This document shows, in pieces, positions 38,094 through 49,169 of a stretch of DNA of 64,000 bases; position 1 is the first letter of the stretch, and each line of letters starts with the position of its first letter. The stretch spans positions 2,418,001 to 2,482,000 of the forward strand of contig NC_071670.1 of the NCBI RefSeq assembly GCF_028554725.1, in the 5' to 3' direction. The notes beneath the pieces were generated by a model. That model was not told the origin of the DNA. It searched no databases and saw nothing but the letters and a program-made list of their open reading frames with translations. A program made the position numbers and the translations under genes. Origin of the DNA: Zeugodacus cucurbitae (Eukaryota > Arthropoda > Insecta > Diptera > Tephritidae).

Positions 38094-38531
38094 AAATGTC
38101 ACAGCGTCCGTATGAGGCTACCAAGGCTGGGAACATTTGGCTGGCGGCATTTGCTAAAATGATGGGATAGCCAGAGAGGCGGAGAAAAAAATTTAGTTTA
38201 AGCAATATAGGAGAATCGAATACTAAAGCAGAGCAAATAACAAAGCAGAGACGTCAAAATCTCTGTCCAGCTCCATCCTCGAGCTCTGGACTTATCAGCG
38301 TTTCACTAGTGAGATTTTTAAGAAAGAAATTCGGTTAAATAATTGAAAACGAACTTAGTATCTATCTACACTTCGTTTCTCAACAGATTTTTTCCGTCCC
38401 TTTCAGAATAATTTAGCAGTAATCACTTTCGGAAGTCTGTTCTTTGAAAAGATGTTATGTGAACCTAACGTGAACGAGAAGACTTAGAACTTTGAAAATG
38501 GAAGTCGTACCACTATCATCCAGCTTATACT

Positions 38532-38828
38532 ATGATCAAGAAATCAGTTAGAAGACACCGTTGTCCAAATTTTGAGATTTTGATGTCCAGTTACTATGTT
38601 TTAAGAGCGATCTGTAAAGTTTATTCAATTGGAACCGACCCAGTAAAAGACTGTAACTCAATCAAAATGGATGCAGGTTATCCGTCCAAAAACTGTGACC
38701 TCAGCAGCAGTCCATACAAACCAATTAGAGCCTACCCAGTCAAAGACTGTAGCCTAGGCAGCAGTCCATCAAACAACAGGAGACCGTTGCAATCGACTTT
38801 TTTAATTTATGTAGCCGCAGTTTGAAGC
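38532..38828 (+). CDS. Unrecognised small ORF with three in-frame cysteine repeats
   Basis: A 97-codon ATG-initiated frame. I recognise no family. Codons from 38637, 38679 and 38733 give DPVKDC, YPSKNC and YPVKDC, the latter two followed by DLSSSP and SLGSSP. The spacings are 42 and 54 bp, both multiples of three, so the repeat keeps frame. There is no signal peptide, and the first third is unrelated to the repeats. The sequence upstream has no clear promoter. It may be a young small gene, an exon part, or a DNA-level duplication whose step happens to be divisible by three. I favour the last. Confidence 0.12.
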
Positions 38829-41469
38829 CTGTAAGCGACTTGTTCTACTTTGTTGCGTCCACTCTCCACTTGGTAACGGTATTCCTATTCCTACAATGTA
38901 CTCTTTTTTGTGTAATTTAAAAATTAAATTAATCGCCATAAATTTCGACACTTTACTTGAACTCCGCTTATTTTCCGCTGTGTGGGTAAAATTTCTTTTT
39001 AATTCCTTTATCCGTAAATAGTTTCCACCGCAATTCCGACTGTGTTCCAGGTATTGTCTGCTGGCGCGGATTTGTCACAAAGTTGCCGTCCCAACGCCGG
39101 CTCGTTTTGACTCTTCACACATATAGTCTTTACTACTGCTTTCTTCATATGTGCAGCTGGCGTTCCTTGGCTTCTTTATACCATTCTTTCTTTCTTTTTT
39201 ACCGAGGGTTTTATGCCAAAGTTATGCTTTATGCAAATTTATGACTTCCACGCACCGCAATGACATTGCACTGGCATTGGCATCGGTTAAGGCGGCGTCG
39301 GTGTCGGCTGTAAAAGTTCCGTTTCACCATTTTTATAGGATTCTGTAAAACTTTCAACTGTTATTCAAACAAGCGGCGAAATAAAAATGTAAAATCTGAA
39401 ATGTGCATATAAAAAATGGAAATAAATGTGAGTGCATTCACCATGCGAGTGGCTCGTTTAGAAGCGGTGCCACGGCGAGAGAGCGGGACTACAGCGAAAG
39501 AGAGAGGGGAGTGAGCGCAGTGTGTCAGCACAGCAGGAAGTCGAAATTGCGGATTTTTTAAGCTTTGACACTTTTCCCTTGTTGACTCTTCAACGCAACT
39601 GGCAATTTCCGACTTCTGAGCATGTCATTTTTTATTTCTTCTCTCCCATTTTTCTTTTCTGCTTTTTGGCTGATGTGCGCGAGTACATAAATAACTCAAA
39701 CTTATCGTTTGTTGTCAGGGATTGAGGTTAATTTAAAAATCGAACTGTGCAAACCGAAATGCATTGCTTGGCGGAAGGCGGGAAGACAAGCGGCACGGCG
39801 AAACCGCGAGCGAGCTCTTCCAAACAAAAGCGCACAGCAATAAATAGTTATAAATTGATTTCCGAACACTTTCACTGCAATGCTTCTCCGCTACAGTGAC
39901 GCAGTCGCATGCCAATAAGTAACGGCAGTTATTGCTTGTTCTTTTCACACTGCAATTGTTGTTGACATGCCTGCTGCCATTTGTCAGCGCGCCGCACATT
40001 TCCTGTAGATCCGCGCGTGCTGGCCGACAGTCGTGGCTGATTCCTCGTTGCCGGCTGCCATTGCAGAGAGTCACTGACAGACTGTCAGCGCGTAAGTGAC
40101 ACAGTGTATTTGAAGATGGACAACTCGCATTGGCAACACACTTGCCTCCACATGCAACTCTGCCTGCTGCCAACGACAAATATTCGCGCATTGCAAATGG
40201 AATGAAACCGCAAAACCAAACAGAAACACACATAGTGAACGGTAAGTGCTGCTCCGGCCCGCGCTGTCAGTCTCAGTTCGTCAGTGGCGCGGCCGTTGTC
40301 GGTGAAGTTTGCCGACTGCTCGATTGCCACTGAATGGGCTCCAATGTTGCAGAACATGACGGAGCAACGTGGGATTGATGCTGGGCTAGACGTCTAATGT
40401 CTACGCCCGTTTGACGGTGGAATTGGTTGAGTGGGCTGGTGATAGGTGCAATTTGTTAATGAGCGACAAGCGCACATTGCGGCGATTCGGCTGCGGTGTT
40501 TTAGGAAGTAATTGAGTTCTGGTTTTTGTGGCATAGTCGGCACTTGAAGCGCGGTAGTGCTGCGCAAATTGCGGTGCAAATGCAGTGCTCAGCAATGCCG
40601 TCGATTGCTGGTGGAATGTAGACAAGGATTTTGAGTGGAGGTGCGGCACCTCAAGCGGAGGCCGTATGCGGTAGTTTAGGCTTAAAGTAAAGTGGAGCTC
40701 AGCAATGGACTGAGTTTAAAGCAAGCAGATAAGTAGAGTTCTGAAGATCGATAAATCAAATTTGACCCAAAGATGAAATGAACTCTGTCGATGAAGCTAG
40801 AGGGAAGTCGAGACTATGTACTTCGAAAAATCCATATTTTCCAAGATCTACTTCTATAGGCTCAGCTTCAAGCTAAGGCTACAAGACAGTTTAGTCATCT
40901 AAGGAACGAGATAATATCTCGCTTTCTAACTCAGCAGTGTATAGTTTTTTGTTGCTCCGAAGCTTTCTCTTTCTGTCTTCGGTTCCTTAGGCGCTTATGG
41001 AACATTTGAGCTAAAAAACTAATCTCACAAGCTGCTAACCTCAAATCCATCAGATATTTGTGGGCTTTGCTAGTCTCTCGGTAATTACAATTTTTTGTTG
41101 CACTTTTTTAAGTATACTTTTCAGACTTATTTTCATTTTTCCTTCATTTCTTGCTCCACTGACCTGCCATTAAGTCATAGAACCAATAGACAGTGGACGT
41201 TGACTGGACTCTAAAGCGACAAGTTTGCATAGTTTATGCGCTTACACTCTCCATCCACTCTTCTCCTACATTTTTTTCACTTTTTTCTGAGTGCGAGCAC
41301 GGCTGTAAGTAATCACTCTTTTCAGTTTCACCTTTTTTTTGGTTCACTTTGTTGAATTTTCTCATTTCTTTCCTTCACAATCGTCTTAAAGTTAAATTGT
41401 CATTTCTCTTTGGCATGCATTTAAACTTTGCCATGCACTTTTTTCACTACCAATTGAGGGCTTTGACTT
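38829..41469. other. GC-richer unique block with GAGA words and donor-like sites
   Basis: Balanced-composition sequence. GAGAGAGCGGG and GAAAGAGAGAGGGG lie at 39477-39512. TCAGTCTCAGTTCGTCAGTG near 40267 contains three initiator-like TCAGT words. GTAAGT follows AGCGC at 40087 and AACG at 40238. A TTAGGCGCTTA word lies at 40987. It could be a promoter plus untranslated first exon, but no start-exon-donor model is complete. The 166-codon minus-strand frame at 39733-40233 is rejected as chance. Confidence 0.3.
40100..40241 (+). other. Possible exon end with GTAAGT donor
   Basis: One frame is open from 40100 to a GTAAGT donor at 40242 (preceded by GTGAACG). The only in-frame acceptor nearby, GTGACACAG at 40103, lacks a pyrimidine tract. 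It may instead be the 3' end of an untranslated first exon. Weak; recorded because the next candidate exon lies 1.5 kb downstream on the same strand. Confidence 0.12.
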
Positions 41470-41840
41470 AAAGAAAATGTTGCAAACTTCTCATACTCTT
41501 CCATTCTTCGTCTCTTTCTTTTTCACTTTAGTGCTCTTGTAGAATAGGTTGTTCGCTGTGCAACATTGTATGCTGTTGCATTGCAGGAAGGTTACGGAAA
41601 ATGTTGCAAGAAAAAAATAATTGCAAATCGGCAACAATCGGCTTACAACAACAACCGGCGGCGTGCATGTAGGGCTTCATTTCTTGCTACACACGTTGCT
41701 TTATTGATGGTTTGTAATGCATTCTTCTGTAGCACGTTTGCTGATTAATTTTTATTTCCCTTTTCACTTTTTTTCTTTCAGCTACAACACTGTTGCAACC
41801 AACAATAGCCACGTTGCAAGCCTGTGATTGTGAGAGCGGT
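41470..41840 (+). repeat. GTTGCAA word group around the candidate exon
   Basis: GTTGCAA occurs at 41479, 41603, 41793 and 41813, with TTGCAA or TGCAAC variants near 41559, 41575 and 41621. The last two full copies are inside the candidate exon 41782-41838. Upstream, at 41101-41480, CACTTTTTT words are similarly frequent. Confidence 0.35.
41782..41838 (+). CDS. Candidate 57-nt internal (cassette) exon
   Basis: This is the best exon-like object in the window. A strong acceptor, TTTTCACTTTTTTTCTTTCAG, ends at 41781. A CTGATTAAT branch-like word lies about 40 bases upstream. The donor GCG|GTAAGT starts at 41839. The 57 nt between are open in one frame only, read with a two-base carry-in: TTLLQPTIATLQACDCES plus one base. 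The other two frames contain stops. The length is divisible by three, so skipping would keep the frame (phase 1 at both ends). I do not recognise the peptide. With two cysteines near its end it would suit an extracellular or linker insert, which is speculation. An untranslated exon or a chance splice pair is also possible. Confidence 0.35.
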
Positions 41841-42602
41841 AAGTAGTAAGCGTGAGCAAATGTCAACGTTATCTAAAGAGGGGTGAGCTGAGGTGAGGGA
41901 AGACGTTGAAGATTAATGAAATGAATTGTGGAAGCAGAAGAGGCACAAAATAGTTAAAGAAAGAAGCAAAAAGTCTAAGAAATCATGCTGACAAGCAGAT
42001 GTAGTAATAACAAGGATGCTCAAAGCAGCAAATGAATTACGAATGGAAACATCTTCAGCAACAAAATTAAGTGAAATAAGAAAGAGAAAAGAATAAAAAA
42101 ATATGTAAGAGGATACTAAGTGCGCAAGAAAATGGGCGCGCGGGCGGTTTTATGTGGAACTAAGAGCTTTGAAAAGCTGTAAAGACGAACAAATGAGTTT
42201 AGTAGTAAGAAAAACTAAAGAAATAAAAGTCTCGCAAACAAAGAAGGTGGCGTCAAAGCGATCTGTGGAGAGAATTCGTCAGAGCTTGAGTACAAAAATA
42301 AAGCTAAGCACAGAGTGAATCGAAAAACAAACGGTAAAGCGAAGTTAAACCAATCTTGCGTGCTTCTAACGGGGAAGCAAAGTATATCAAACCGAAAGCT
42401 CTCGGTTGTCTCATCATTATCGAAACAAAACCAATATATCCCATTGATTGATAGTACGAATCGACGTATTTCTAGTCGTTTAAATTTGTAAGCAACTTGT
42501 TATGTGTTCCAGCGAATGGATAACCGAGGAATCTTGCCATCAACTGGATCCCAGTAGCTCCAAATTACCTATTCAGCAATCATTCTTCAATAAGAAGAAT
42601 TA
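41841..42602. other. Unique non-coding sequence downstream of candidate exon
   Basis: Purine-rich sequence with AAGAAA, AGAAGAGG and AAGCAAAG words. If the exon is real this is intron. No other exon signal is clear. Confidence 0.4.
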
Positions 42603-43186
42603 ATGAGTTCCCAAAAGGGTTCCAAACGTGTTTTAAAAGGGATTATTATTAACCCAAACGATTACCCTCCTCCCGCCCAACCTACGCGTGGGGCGCAGTC
42701 CGCATACGAGCGGAATTTGCCGAGTCTAGAAAGGCAAGAGATTTTTAAGCGTCCGGTTCTCAAACTGCTCAGCTACAGAAAGCAACATTTCAACAGCTGA
42801 GATTTAAAAATTTATAAAAACAAAAAGTTAAAAATTTCTGAATATTACTTATTAAGAGAAGACAAAATAGTTTTTTTGATGCTAAATATTGAGTCAGATG
42901 GATCAAATGTGCTGGAATGCGAATTAAAATCATGACATATTCGGCGGAATGGTTCATTTAACTCAAAATTCGTTCTAGAAGATTTTAGAAATAATGGTCT
43001 AAACTGCCTGGATGAACGCAATGGGACATTAAACTTAATATCAGACAAAAGGAATGAACTACAAACTAAACCATTCAGAAGTTTTACTAGGAATATTATA
43101 CCTAGCATTTCTCTGCGACTAGTGAGTGTGGGAAGATTTATAAGTTTTAAACGACTAGTATACGGGGGAAGACGTCCCCGACATTA
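42603..43186 (+). pseudogene. Unrecognised, possibly decayed coding stretch
   Basis: An ATG frame at 42604-42800 (65 codons; lysine/arginine-rich, with a PNDYPPPAQPTRG segment) has more protein-like composition than most frames here. Downstream, one + frame is open from about 42852 to a TGA near 42933, then open again to a TAG near 43185. I recognise no domain in either. It may be a fragment of an old mobile element or gene, or chance. Confidence 0.12.
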
Positions 43187-44505
43187 GGTCAGAACAATGG
43201 TTTTAATGGTAGTTTCATCTTCCAGTCCTAAGGAAGAACCCTTGAAGAGCATTAAAATTGCCTTCCGGCTGTTCCAAAATATGTTCAATAAACGTATCAG
43301 TTCTTATGAATTTAGCTGGAACCTAGGAGGTAATTGATATGGGTTCCCTAGTACCAGAAATTAAAAATTTAAGTAGAGCAGAGTCGTCTCCACCCATGCT
43401 AAATCTACTACTTTAGAAGAATAGAAACCTTAAACATAATTTACACCAGCTACTTCATCACTATTTCACCCTTCGACCCGCTATGAGCTTGCTGTAAAAT
43501 TTCCTACCACAAAATCGCTATAGAAAAAGGAGCGCTACCACTGACAAGAAATAACTAACAAAATACCGTAATAATGCTAGATGCGCACGGCGGTGAGCAA
43601 AAAGCGCACGTGACGAATACAACGCTGCAAGCGGTGAGCGCTGAAGGGGACCAATTGATGCCCGCAAAGCTCGTTGTTGCTCATATTGATTGTTTGAAAC
43701 ACTGTGGCAATCAGACGTGCTGCATTGGTTTGCCACAAATAATTTTCTTGTTACTGCTGCTGCTCATGCTGCTGGCTACAGCGGTTGGGTGCAGTTCACT
43801 CAATACGTAGTAGTAATAAAAAATATGCCAAACTAATGGTCACATGAGCGAATTGACAGTTGTGATTGGTTTGTTTGTTGTTGTTGCTGCAACAACTTTA
43901 CCATTGTGTGGCACTGCTGCAGTAGCTGTAAGCTGTAAATGTATTTGTGTGGGCGTATTTGTGTGTGTGCTGGGTGGAAAGGCTCCAGTTACCTGCTCAT
44001 TATGCGATTTTTTTCTTCTCCAATTTTCCGGTTTTGCACTGTTATTTGCTCTTTTCATTGGTTACTTTGTTGTGTTGTGCTGTGTTGTGTTTTGTGGCAT
44101 TCGCTTGCTTGGTTTGCTGGTTATATTGATTTCGTAGCAGCAAAAAATGCCAATCAAAATGATATGCTGGCGCTTTTTGCCGTTTTATTTTTTTCTGTTT
44201 CTCCTATCGTTTCATGTTAGTTTGTGCAATATTTTTCTTTTTCACTATTTCAACATTTTTCTGTCTTAGCTATCGCGTTGATAGCGTTCGTTTGCTGTCA
44301 TTTGTTTTGTCATTCCTTTGTCATTTGTTGCGGCGAAAATTAGAATGACGCTGGTTTTACTGGCTGTGTTGTTTATTAAAGACTGGTTTGGTTATTTAAT
44401 AGTAATTGCTGGCTTGTATTTGCTACGACACGCCTTTTTATGGGTATCGGCATCCATAAATAGTTTAAAAATAAGAAAAAAGCAGTGAAGGTAAGTAAAA
44501 TGCAT
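43187..44505. other. Unique non-coding sequence
   Basis: Includes CTGCTGCTGCTCATGCTGCTGG near 43754 and a TGTTGTGTTGTG-rich stretch at 44067-44090. Several hydrophobic + frames overlap at 43844-44220. They are read from GTT/TTG-rich DNA and lack a family signature. Confidence 0.4.
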
Positions 44506-45837
44506 GCGCTGAATTAAGGTTAAAGGCGCTGAATACATTCCATACACTGCTGATCTCAAAATTAAAGGTTTTGTGGACGTATTGGGTGACAAAAAATGAC
44601 AAAAAATGGCGCTGAATTGCTTTTTCAAGCGCTGAATATAATTTAAAGTGTGCATAAAGTGTTCGTAGGACGGGTTTTTGCTTGAATCAGTTGAAATATT
44701 TGCGCTGAATTCATTTTTTCCAAAGAACTAAATATAAAAAAACTTCAAAGAAGATATTTTTACGGCCCTTACGCTAAACAATTGACAATTTTTCAGCAAA
44801 ATTATTTCTCCTCAGTTGTTTGCATAAAAAATATATGCGCTGAATTAAGTTTTGACCAACAGAAAATCTTGGCTTTAATAAAATTAGTTCCAAGCATGTA
44901 TTATTAAATATTTGTACGCATAACAATTGCGCTGAATTTCATTTAAAGTAGCTGAATAGTGAAAAGCGTATGCTCACTTGTTAGCCAGTATTAACTGCAA
45001 GATTCTAAACTATTCAACACATTCACTTTCTTGCTGAAAGTGTAGAATCACGTACAATCATAAAAGAAAATCCCATCCGCCATAGTGGATTAAATTCTAT
45101 TATACAAAGCGACATTTTCACTCTTTTAGGCATGTCTTTGTTGTGTTGCTTTCAATCTAACATTGCGAACTTGTAATGAGTTGTGATTTTTTTGGAATTT
45201 AATGAAGTATGACGACACTGTACATACTTGAATTGAATAAGTAGAAGATTTAAAAATTCTAAGCTCAATAAAGAGTACAAGCACATAGGCGATTTTTTTC
45301 TTGTTGCCCACAAAGCATTACATATTATACTTTTTTTTACTGTGTGGTTTTCATTCTCTATAAGCTATCGTCTATGATTACAAAGCATTGCGCTACTTTC
45401 TCAATAGACTTTGCACGCGTAAAAAATGTTGAAGACCTCCACAGTGACACGAAATGACAATATTTAGTTTATTGAAGGCAAAAATTGAAGCAGTTGAATA
45501 AAAAAAAATATTTAAATGCTTAAATTTGCTGACAAAAGTGGCGCTGAATTAGCTGAATAGTAAGAATTTGTGTAGTTCAGTAAGACTTAAGTGTTTATAA
45601 AGTTTAAAGCTTACCAAAAACAGCTCTGAATTGATTTTGTTGTACAATTAGTTACTCTAAAAACAGATAGTTTTCACATAAGATTTAAAACTGTTAATTG
45701 TTAATGAGAAACACATCGCAGAGACATTCTGGTAATAAGTACACTTAATTATTGAGTAAAATATACAGATTTATAAGAAAAAGATGCGCTGAATTAGCTG
45801 AATAGCAATAATTTCGACTTATTTGTTATTAAATTGC

Positions 45838-46165
45838 TTTTCTGTGTATGCTTATATTAATATGCAGTGCGCTGAATCCGCTGAATAGCAAAATCTTTGA
45901 ATTAAATTATGTTTAATAGGTTCTCTGTGCTACTAATGCGCTGAATATCAAGATTTTTGACTCAAATGCTGTTAAATAGCTTTTCTGTGTATGCTAATAT
46001 TAATATAAAGTGCGCTGAATCCGCTGAATATCCAAATCTTTGAATGAAATGATGTTCAATTAGGTTCTCTGTGCTACGAATGTGCTGAATAGCAAGATTT
46101 TTGACTCAAATGCTGTTAAATAGCGTTTCTGTATATGGAGCTATCAATATAAAGCGCGCTGAATT
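45838..46165 (+). repeat. Tandem duplication of 143-144 bp inside the array
   Basis: TTTCTGTGTATG-type landmarks recur at 45841, 45984 and 46128 (intervals 143 and 144). Each unit carries ATATTAATAT, a double GCTGAATCCGCTGAAT, a TTCTCTGTGCTAC phrase and ATTTTTGACTCAAATG. About 2.3 copies. It shows that part of the array grew by segmental duplication. Confidence 0.85.
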
Positions 46166-46283
46166 GATTCCAAAGTTAAGTATCAACTAGATTAATGCTT
46201 ACAAACCATAATTTACAAGGAAAATAACCATAATACAACCATAATGTGCGCTGAATAACATTCAGCACTTGTTATATTGGTGT

Positions 46284-46545
46284 CTATATATATATATATA
46301 TAATATATAATATAACACCCATTCTGTCACACTGTGCTCTCGCTACCACTGTCCGCTGAAAGTAAACTTCACGCGAAAAACCTTCACTTGCAACATATTT
46401 GCGCTGAGCAAAAAACACGCAACAACAACAACAACAACCATGCTGCCTCATTATACCTACAAGAAACGAGTGGAGAGATAATAATAAAAGAATCGGTAAA
46501 AATGTGAAAAGCAAATCAGAGCAGCAGCAGCAGTAGCAGCGCCAA
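46284..46545. repeat. Simple repeats: (TA)n, (CAA)n, (CAG)n
   Basis: TATATATATATATA-type repeat at about 46286-46314, an ACAACAACAACAACAACA run near 46420, and a GCAGCAGCAGCAG run near 46521. An antisense 133-codon frame spanning these is cysteine-rich because it reads the CAA/CAG runs backwards, and is rejected. Confidence 0.7.
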
Positions 46546-46583
46546 TGGTAAAAGACGACGCTGAAGGAAAAAGTAAAAACGCG

Positions 46584-47884
46584 CTGAATGGGATTACAAG
46601 CGGCCGTTGACGAACGCGGACGTATGGCGGGCAGCCAAGTAGCGTGAACGTGGCGCAAGGCAGTCAAGCAAGCGGAGCGCGCCACATCGGCTGGCAGCCA
46701 ATGGCAGGTGGTTGCGGCTGCGGCGTTGGGCTCGCTGCCACTGTCGCTGTCGCTTTGTAATAATTAAAAAATTCTTCACGCTACTGTGATTTGCAGTGTC
46801 GGCATTGTAATTACGCATTGTTTGTTGTTACAGCTGTTATTGTTGTTGTTGCTGCTGCTGCTGTTGCAGACAAGCGATGAAAGTGATGCCACACAGACAA
46901 ACTCACACGCGCTGGTGCGAACACTTACAAATTGCTTTGCATGGCGCTGTGTGCCATTAAAGATGAATGTATGCTTTACAGTAACAACAATAACAACAAC
47001 AAGTCACTAATGTAAAGATGTTAATAGCAACAATGGTAATAAAATTAAAAGCCTGAAGATGAAACTGATGTTTAAGCAAAGAGTCGACCGTCGGCTGCGC
47101 CTTTTTACTACATACAATTCAGCAAGCGAATTGCTTGGAAAGAATACAACAAAACAATATACAATAATGGAAACGGAAAATGTGCAGCTCAAGCCTTATT
47201 TGTTGAAGGTAATGTTGCATGCGCACAACAACACACACCAACTCGCATACAGAGAATACACATGTAACGGTTAACACAGTTGCATATGCTTGGCGGCCTT
47301 ATGCTCGCATTATGTCTTCTTAAGCGTGTACACACACACTCAGAGTTGCTTATTTTCAGATTTAAGTACTTATACACTTACTTATTTACTTAGTTGAAAG
47401 CGTATTTACTTGGCACTGACACTCAACTTGTCACTCATGTGACTTTTTTCTGTTTTTGCATTATTATGACAGAAATTAGTGCTGCCACGTTGGGTTTTGG
47501 ATTCATTTTTATTTTTTGCTTGTACATTTTTCATTGTTCTTTGCCAGTTTTACCGTTATGGTGATGTATATCTTCGTGTAATTTATTAATTAGCTGCAGA
47601 GTGGTGATGTATGCCAAATGAAATGTGGGTGTGGCAGATATGTACACGAGTGTGACAAATAAGAATGTGAAGCGTAATAAAAACGAAATTCAAAGTGACT
47701 TTTGCTGTTAAGTCATACAAATATTTGTTGTGAGTTAAGTTAAAGTGGCTTAATCTAAGTACTTGACTTCAAAAGGATGTATTATTAATGCATATGAGGA
47801 AAAATTAAATGGAAAGATAAGTTTTTTCTTTTGAAATATGATTAATTGTATACGATATATGAAAAAATGATGAATGAAAATTGC
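46584..47884. other. GC-richer interruption of the motif array
   Basis: No forward GCTGAAT core falls in this 1.3 kb. The left part (46600-46760) is GC-rich with GCGGAGCGCGCC and GGCGCAAGG words. A GTTGTTGTTGCTGCTGCTG run lies near 46841. It could be a regulatory element or the original sequence around which the array spread. Confidence 0.4.
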
Positions 47885-47972
47885 GCTGAATTGCTTTTAA
47901 TAAAGCTGAATTGTACAAAATATGTGAGAGCTAAATTAAGTGATATATTTGCTTCAGTTAATATACAAAAAA

Positions 47973-48575
47973 GTGCGCTGAATTAGCTTTACAGCTACTT
48001 TTTCAAGATTTTGACTTCTTATATTCATAGAAAATAGCAACTACTACACAGCTGACAAGTAAAAGAGCGTGCTGAATTAAGTTTATAGCCGCTGAATTAC
48101 AGTTGAAATAACTAAATTAAGATAACTTGAGTAAAATAGTGTTTATTTAATGAAAAACAAACAAATTAATTAACGAAATTAGAAAATGATTAGCTAAAAT
48201 TTCTTTTATAAGTGCTGAATTACATTAAAAGTAGTCAAAAGGCAAGTTTTAGGTAATCATGAGACAAAAGAGTGCGCTGAATTAGTTTAACACATAACTT
48301 TTTAAGATTTTGACTTCTCATGCTCAGAGACAATAGAAACTAATGCACAATTGGCAGGTAAAAACCCGTGCTGAATAAAGTTCATAACCGCTGAATTACA
48401 AATAAAGTAATACAATTACGACAATACTGAGAAAAATATTAGTTTTTATGAAAAGTAAATAAATTAATTAATAATATAAAGAAAAAATTAATTAATCTCA
48501 TTAAAAAATTACTTTTGGAACTGTTTTTTTCCTTTTATATGTGCTGAATTACACTAAAAGTGCTCAAAAGAAAAG
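47973..48575 (+). repeat. Two-copy duplication of about 300 bp inside the array
   Basis: Copy 1 (47973-48271) and copy 2 (48272-48575) share GTGCGCTGAATTAG, TTTTGACTTCT, GTGCTGAAT(T/A)AAGTT, CCGCTGAATTACA, AAATTAATTAA and GTGCTGAATTACA in order. Starts are 299 bp apart. The 20-bp pairs at 48071/48091 and 48370/48390 are copies of each other. Confidence 0.85.
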
Positions 48576-49169
48576 TTGATGTGGAAATAGCGATTAGCAC
48601 AAGCAAAGTTTATAAAAACTCATACAATATTAAGCCAAATTTAATTAGATAAAAGTTTTGAACTTCAGAGCATAAAATTTACAAAAACCGGTACAAACTT
48701 TTAGTAAAAGAGATAAACCCGAAGCTGAATTACACTGAAAATGAATGGAATGCATAATAATATCATAGTTGAAAAGAAATTATGTTTAAAAAATGAGCTG
48801 AATTACATTTAGAAGCGCTGAATTACAAATATTAGACTAATTGAGTTCAAAGATAACGATTTTTTATGAAAATACTACTATTAAAGATATTTTTAAGCTG
48901 CTGAATTGAAAAACTATGTAAAAACTACTACTACTACTAATAAGACAAAATTTAAAATTTTAGAAGGGATTTATTGGTAAGATCGGATTATGTAAGCTGA
49001 ATTGTTATATACAAGTGAAAGCAATGAAAAAATATTAAAATTACATAAATTCTGAACAAAAAGCTTTCGCTGAATTGCTTAAAAAGCAGCTGAATTGAAA
49101 AACTTCAATGAATGCTATAAGCAAACGATAAGTATTTATTAAGAGAAGCTGGAAATATGCCGCTGAATT

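Larger units (their letters stand above)
36300..38175 (+). promoter_or_regulatory. GTC/TGTCG word field in GC-richer block
   Basis: The + strand is conspicuously rich in GTC words, mainly TGTCG, GTCGAC, GGTCTC, GTCAG and CGTCG (for example near 36531, 36575, 36985, 37025, 37121, 37154, 37172-37200, 37376, 37465, 37502, 37731, 38008, 38078). This is the most GC- and CpG-rich long stretch in the window. A 143-codon frame at 36500-36931 shares its DNA with other frames and has no domain, so I do not call a gene. Candidate regulatory region. Confidence 0.4.
44506..49169 (+). repeat. GCGCTGAATT motif array, forward arm
   Basis: The core GCTGAAT, usually as GCGCTGAATT, starts at 39 positions on the + strand: 44508, 44528, 44611, 44631, 44704, 44839, 44931, 44951, 45543, 45552, 45788, 45797, 45871, 45880, 45940, 46014, 46023, 46084, 46158, 46250, 46583, 47885, 47905, 47977, 48071, 48091, 48214, 48276, 48370, 48390, 48543, 48724, 48797, 48817, 48900, 48996, 49069, 49089 and 49162. 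Only two reverse copies fall inside (46260, 47117). Between the two members of a 20-bp pair a weak TTTNAAG is common. The array pauses at 46.6-47.88 kb. No known element that I recognise has this structure. Confidence 0.9.

Noticed and set aside
39733..40233. 166-codon minus-strand open frame, the longest in the window
   Set aside because: It is cysteine- and serine-rich with no domain, and other frames on both strands are open over the same GC-richer DNA. No splice or promoter context supports it.
40260..40300. Triple initiator-like TCAGT cluster as a core promoter
   Set aside because: No TATA box at the right distance, and no downstream promoter element at +28 to +33 from any of the three.
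43160..43190. CGGGGGAAGACGTCCCCG inverted repeat
   Set aside because: Only a five-base stem with a mismatched interior, too weak to call.
46284..46685. 133-codon minus-strand frame with a poly-cysteine run
   Set aside because: The cysteines come from CAA/CAG microsatellites read in antisense.
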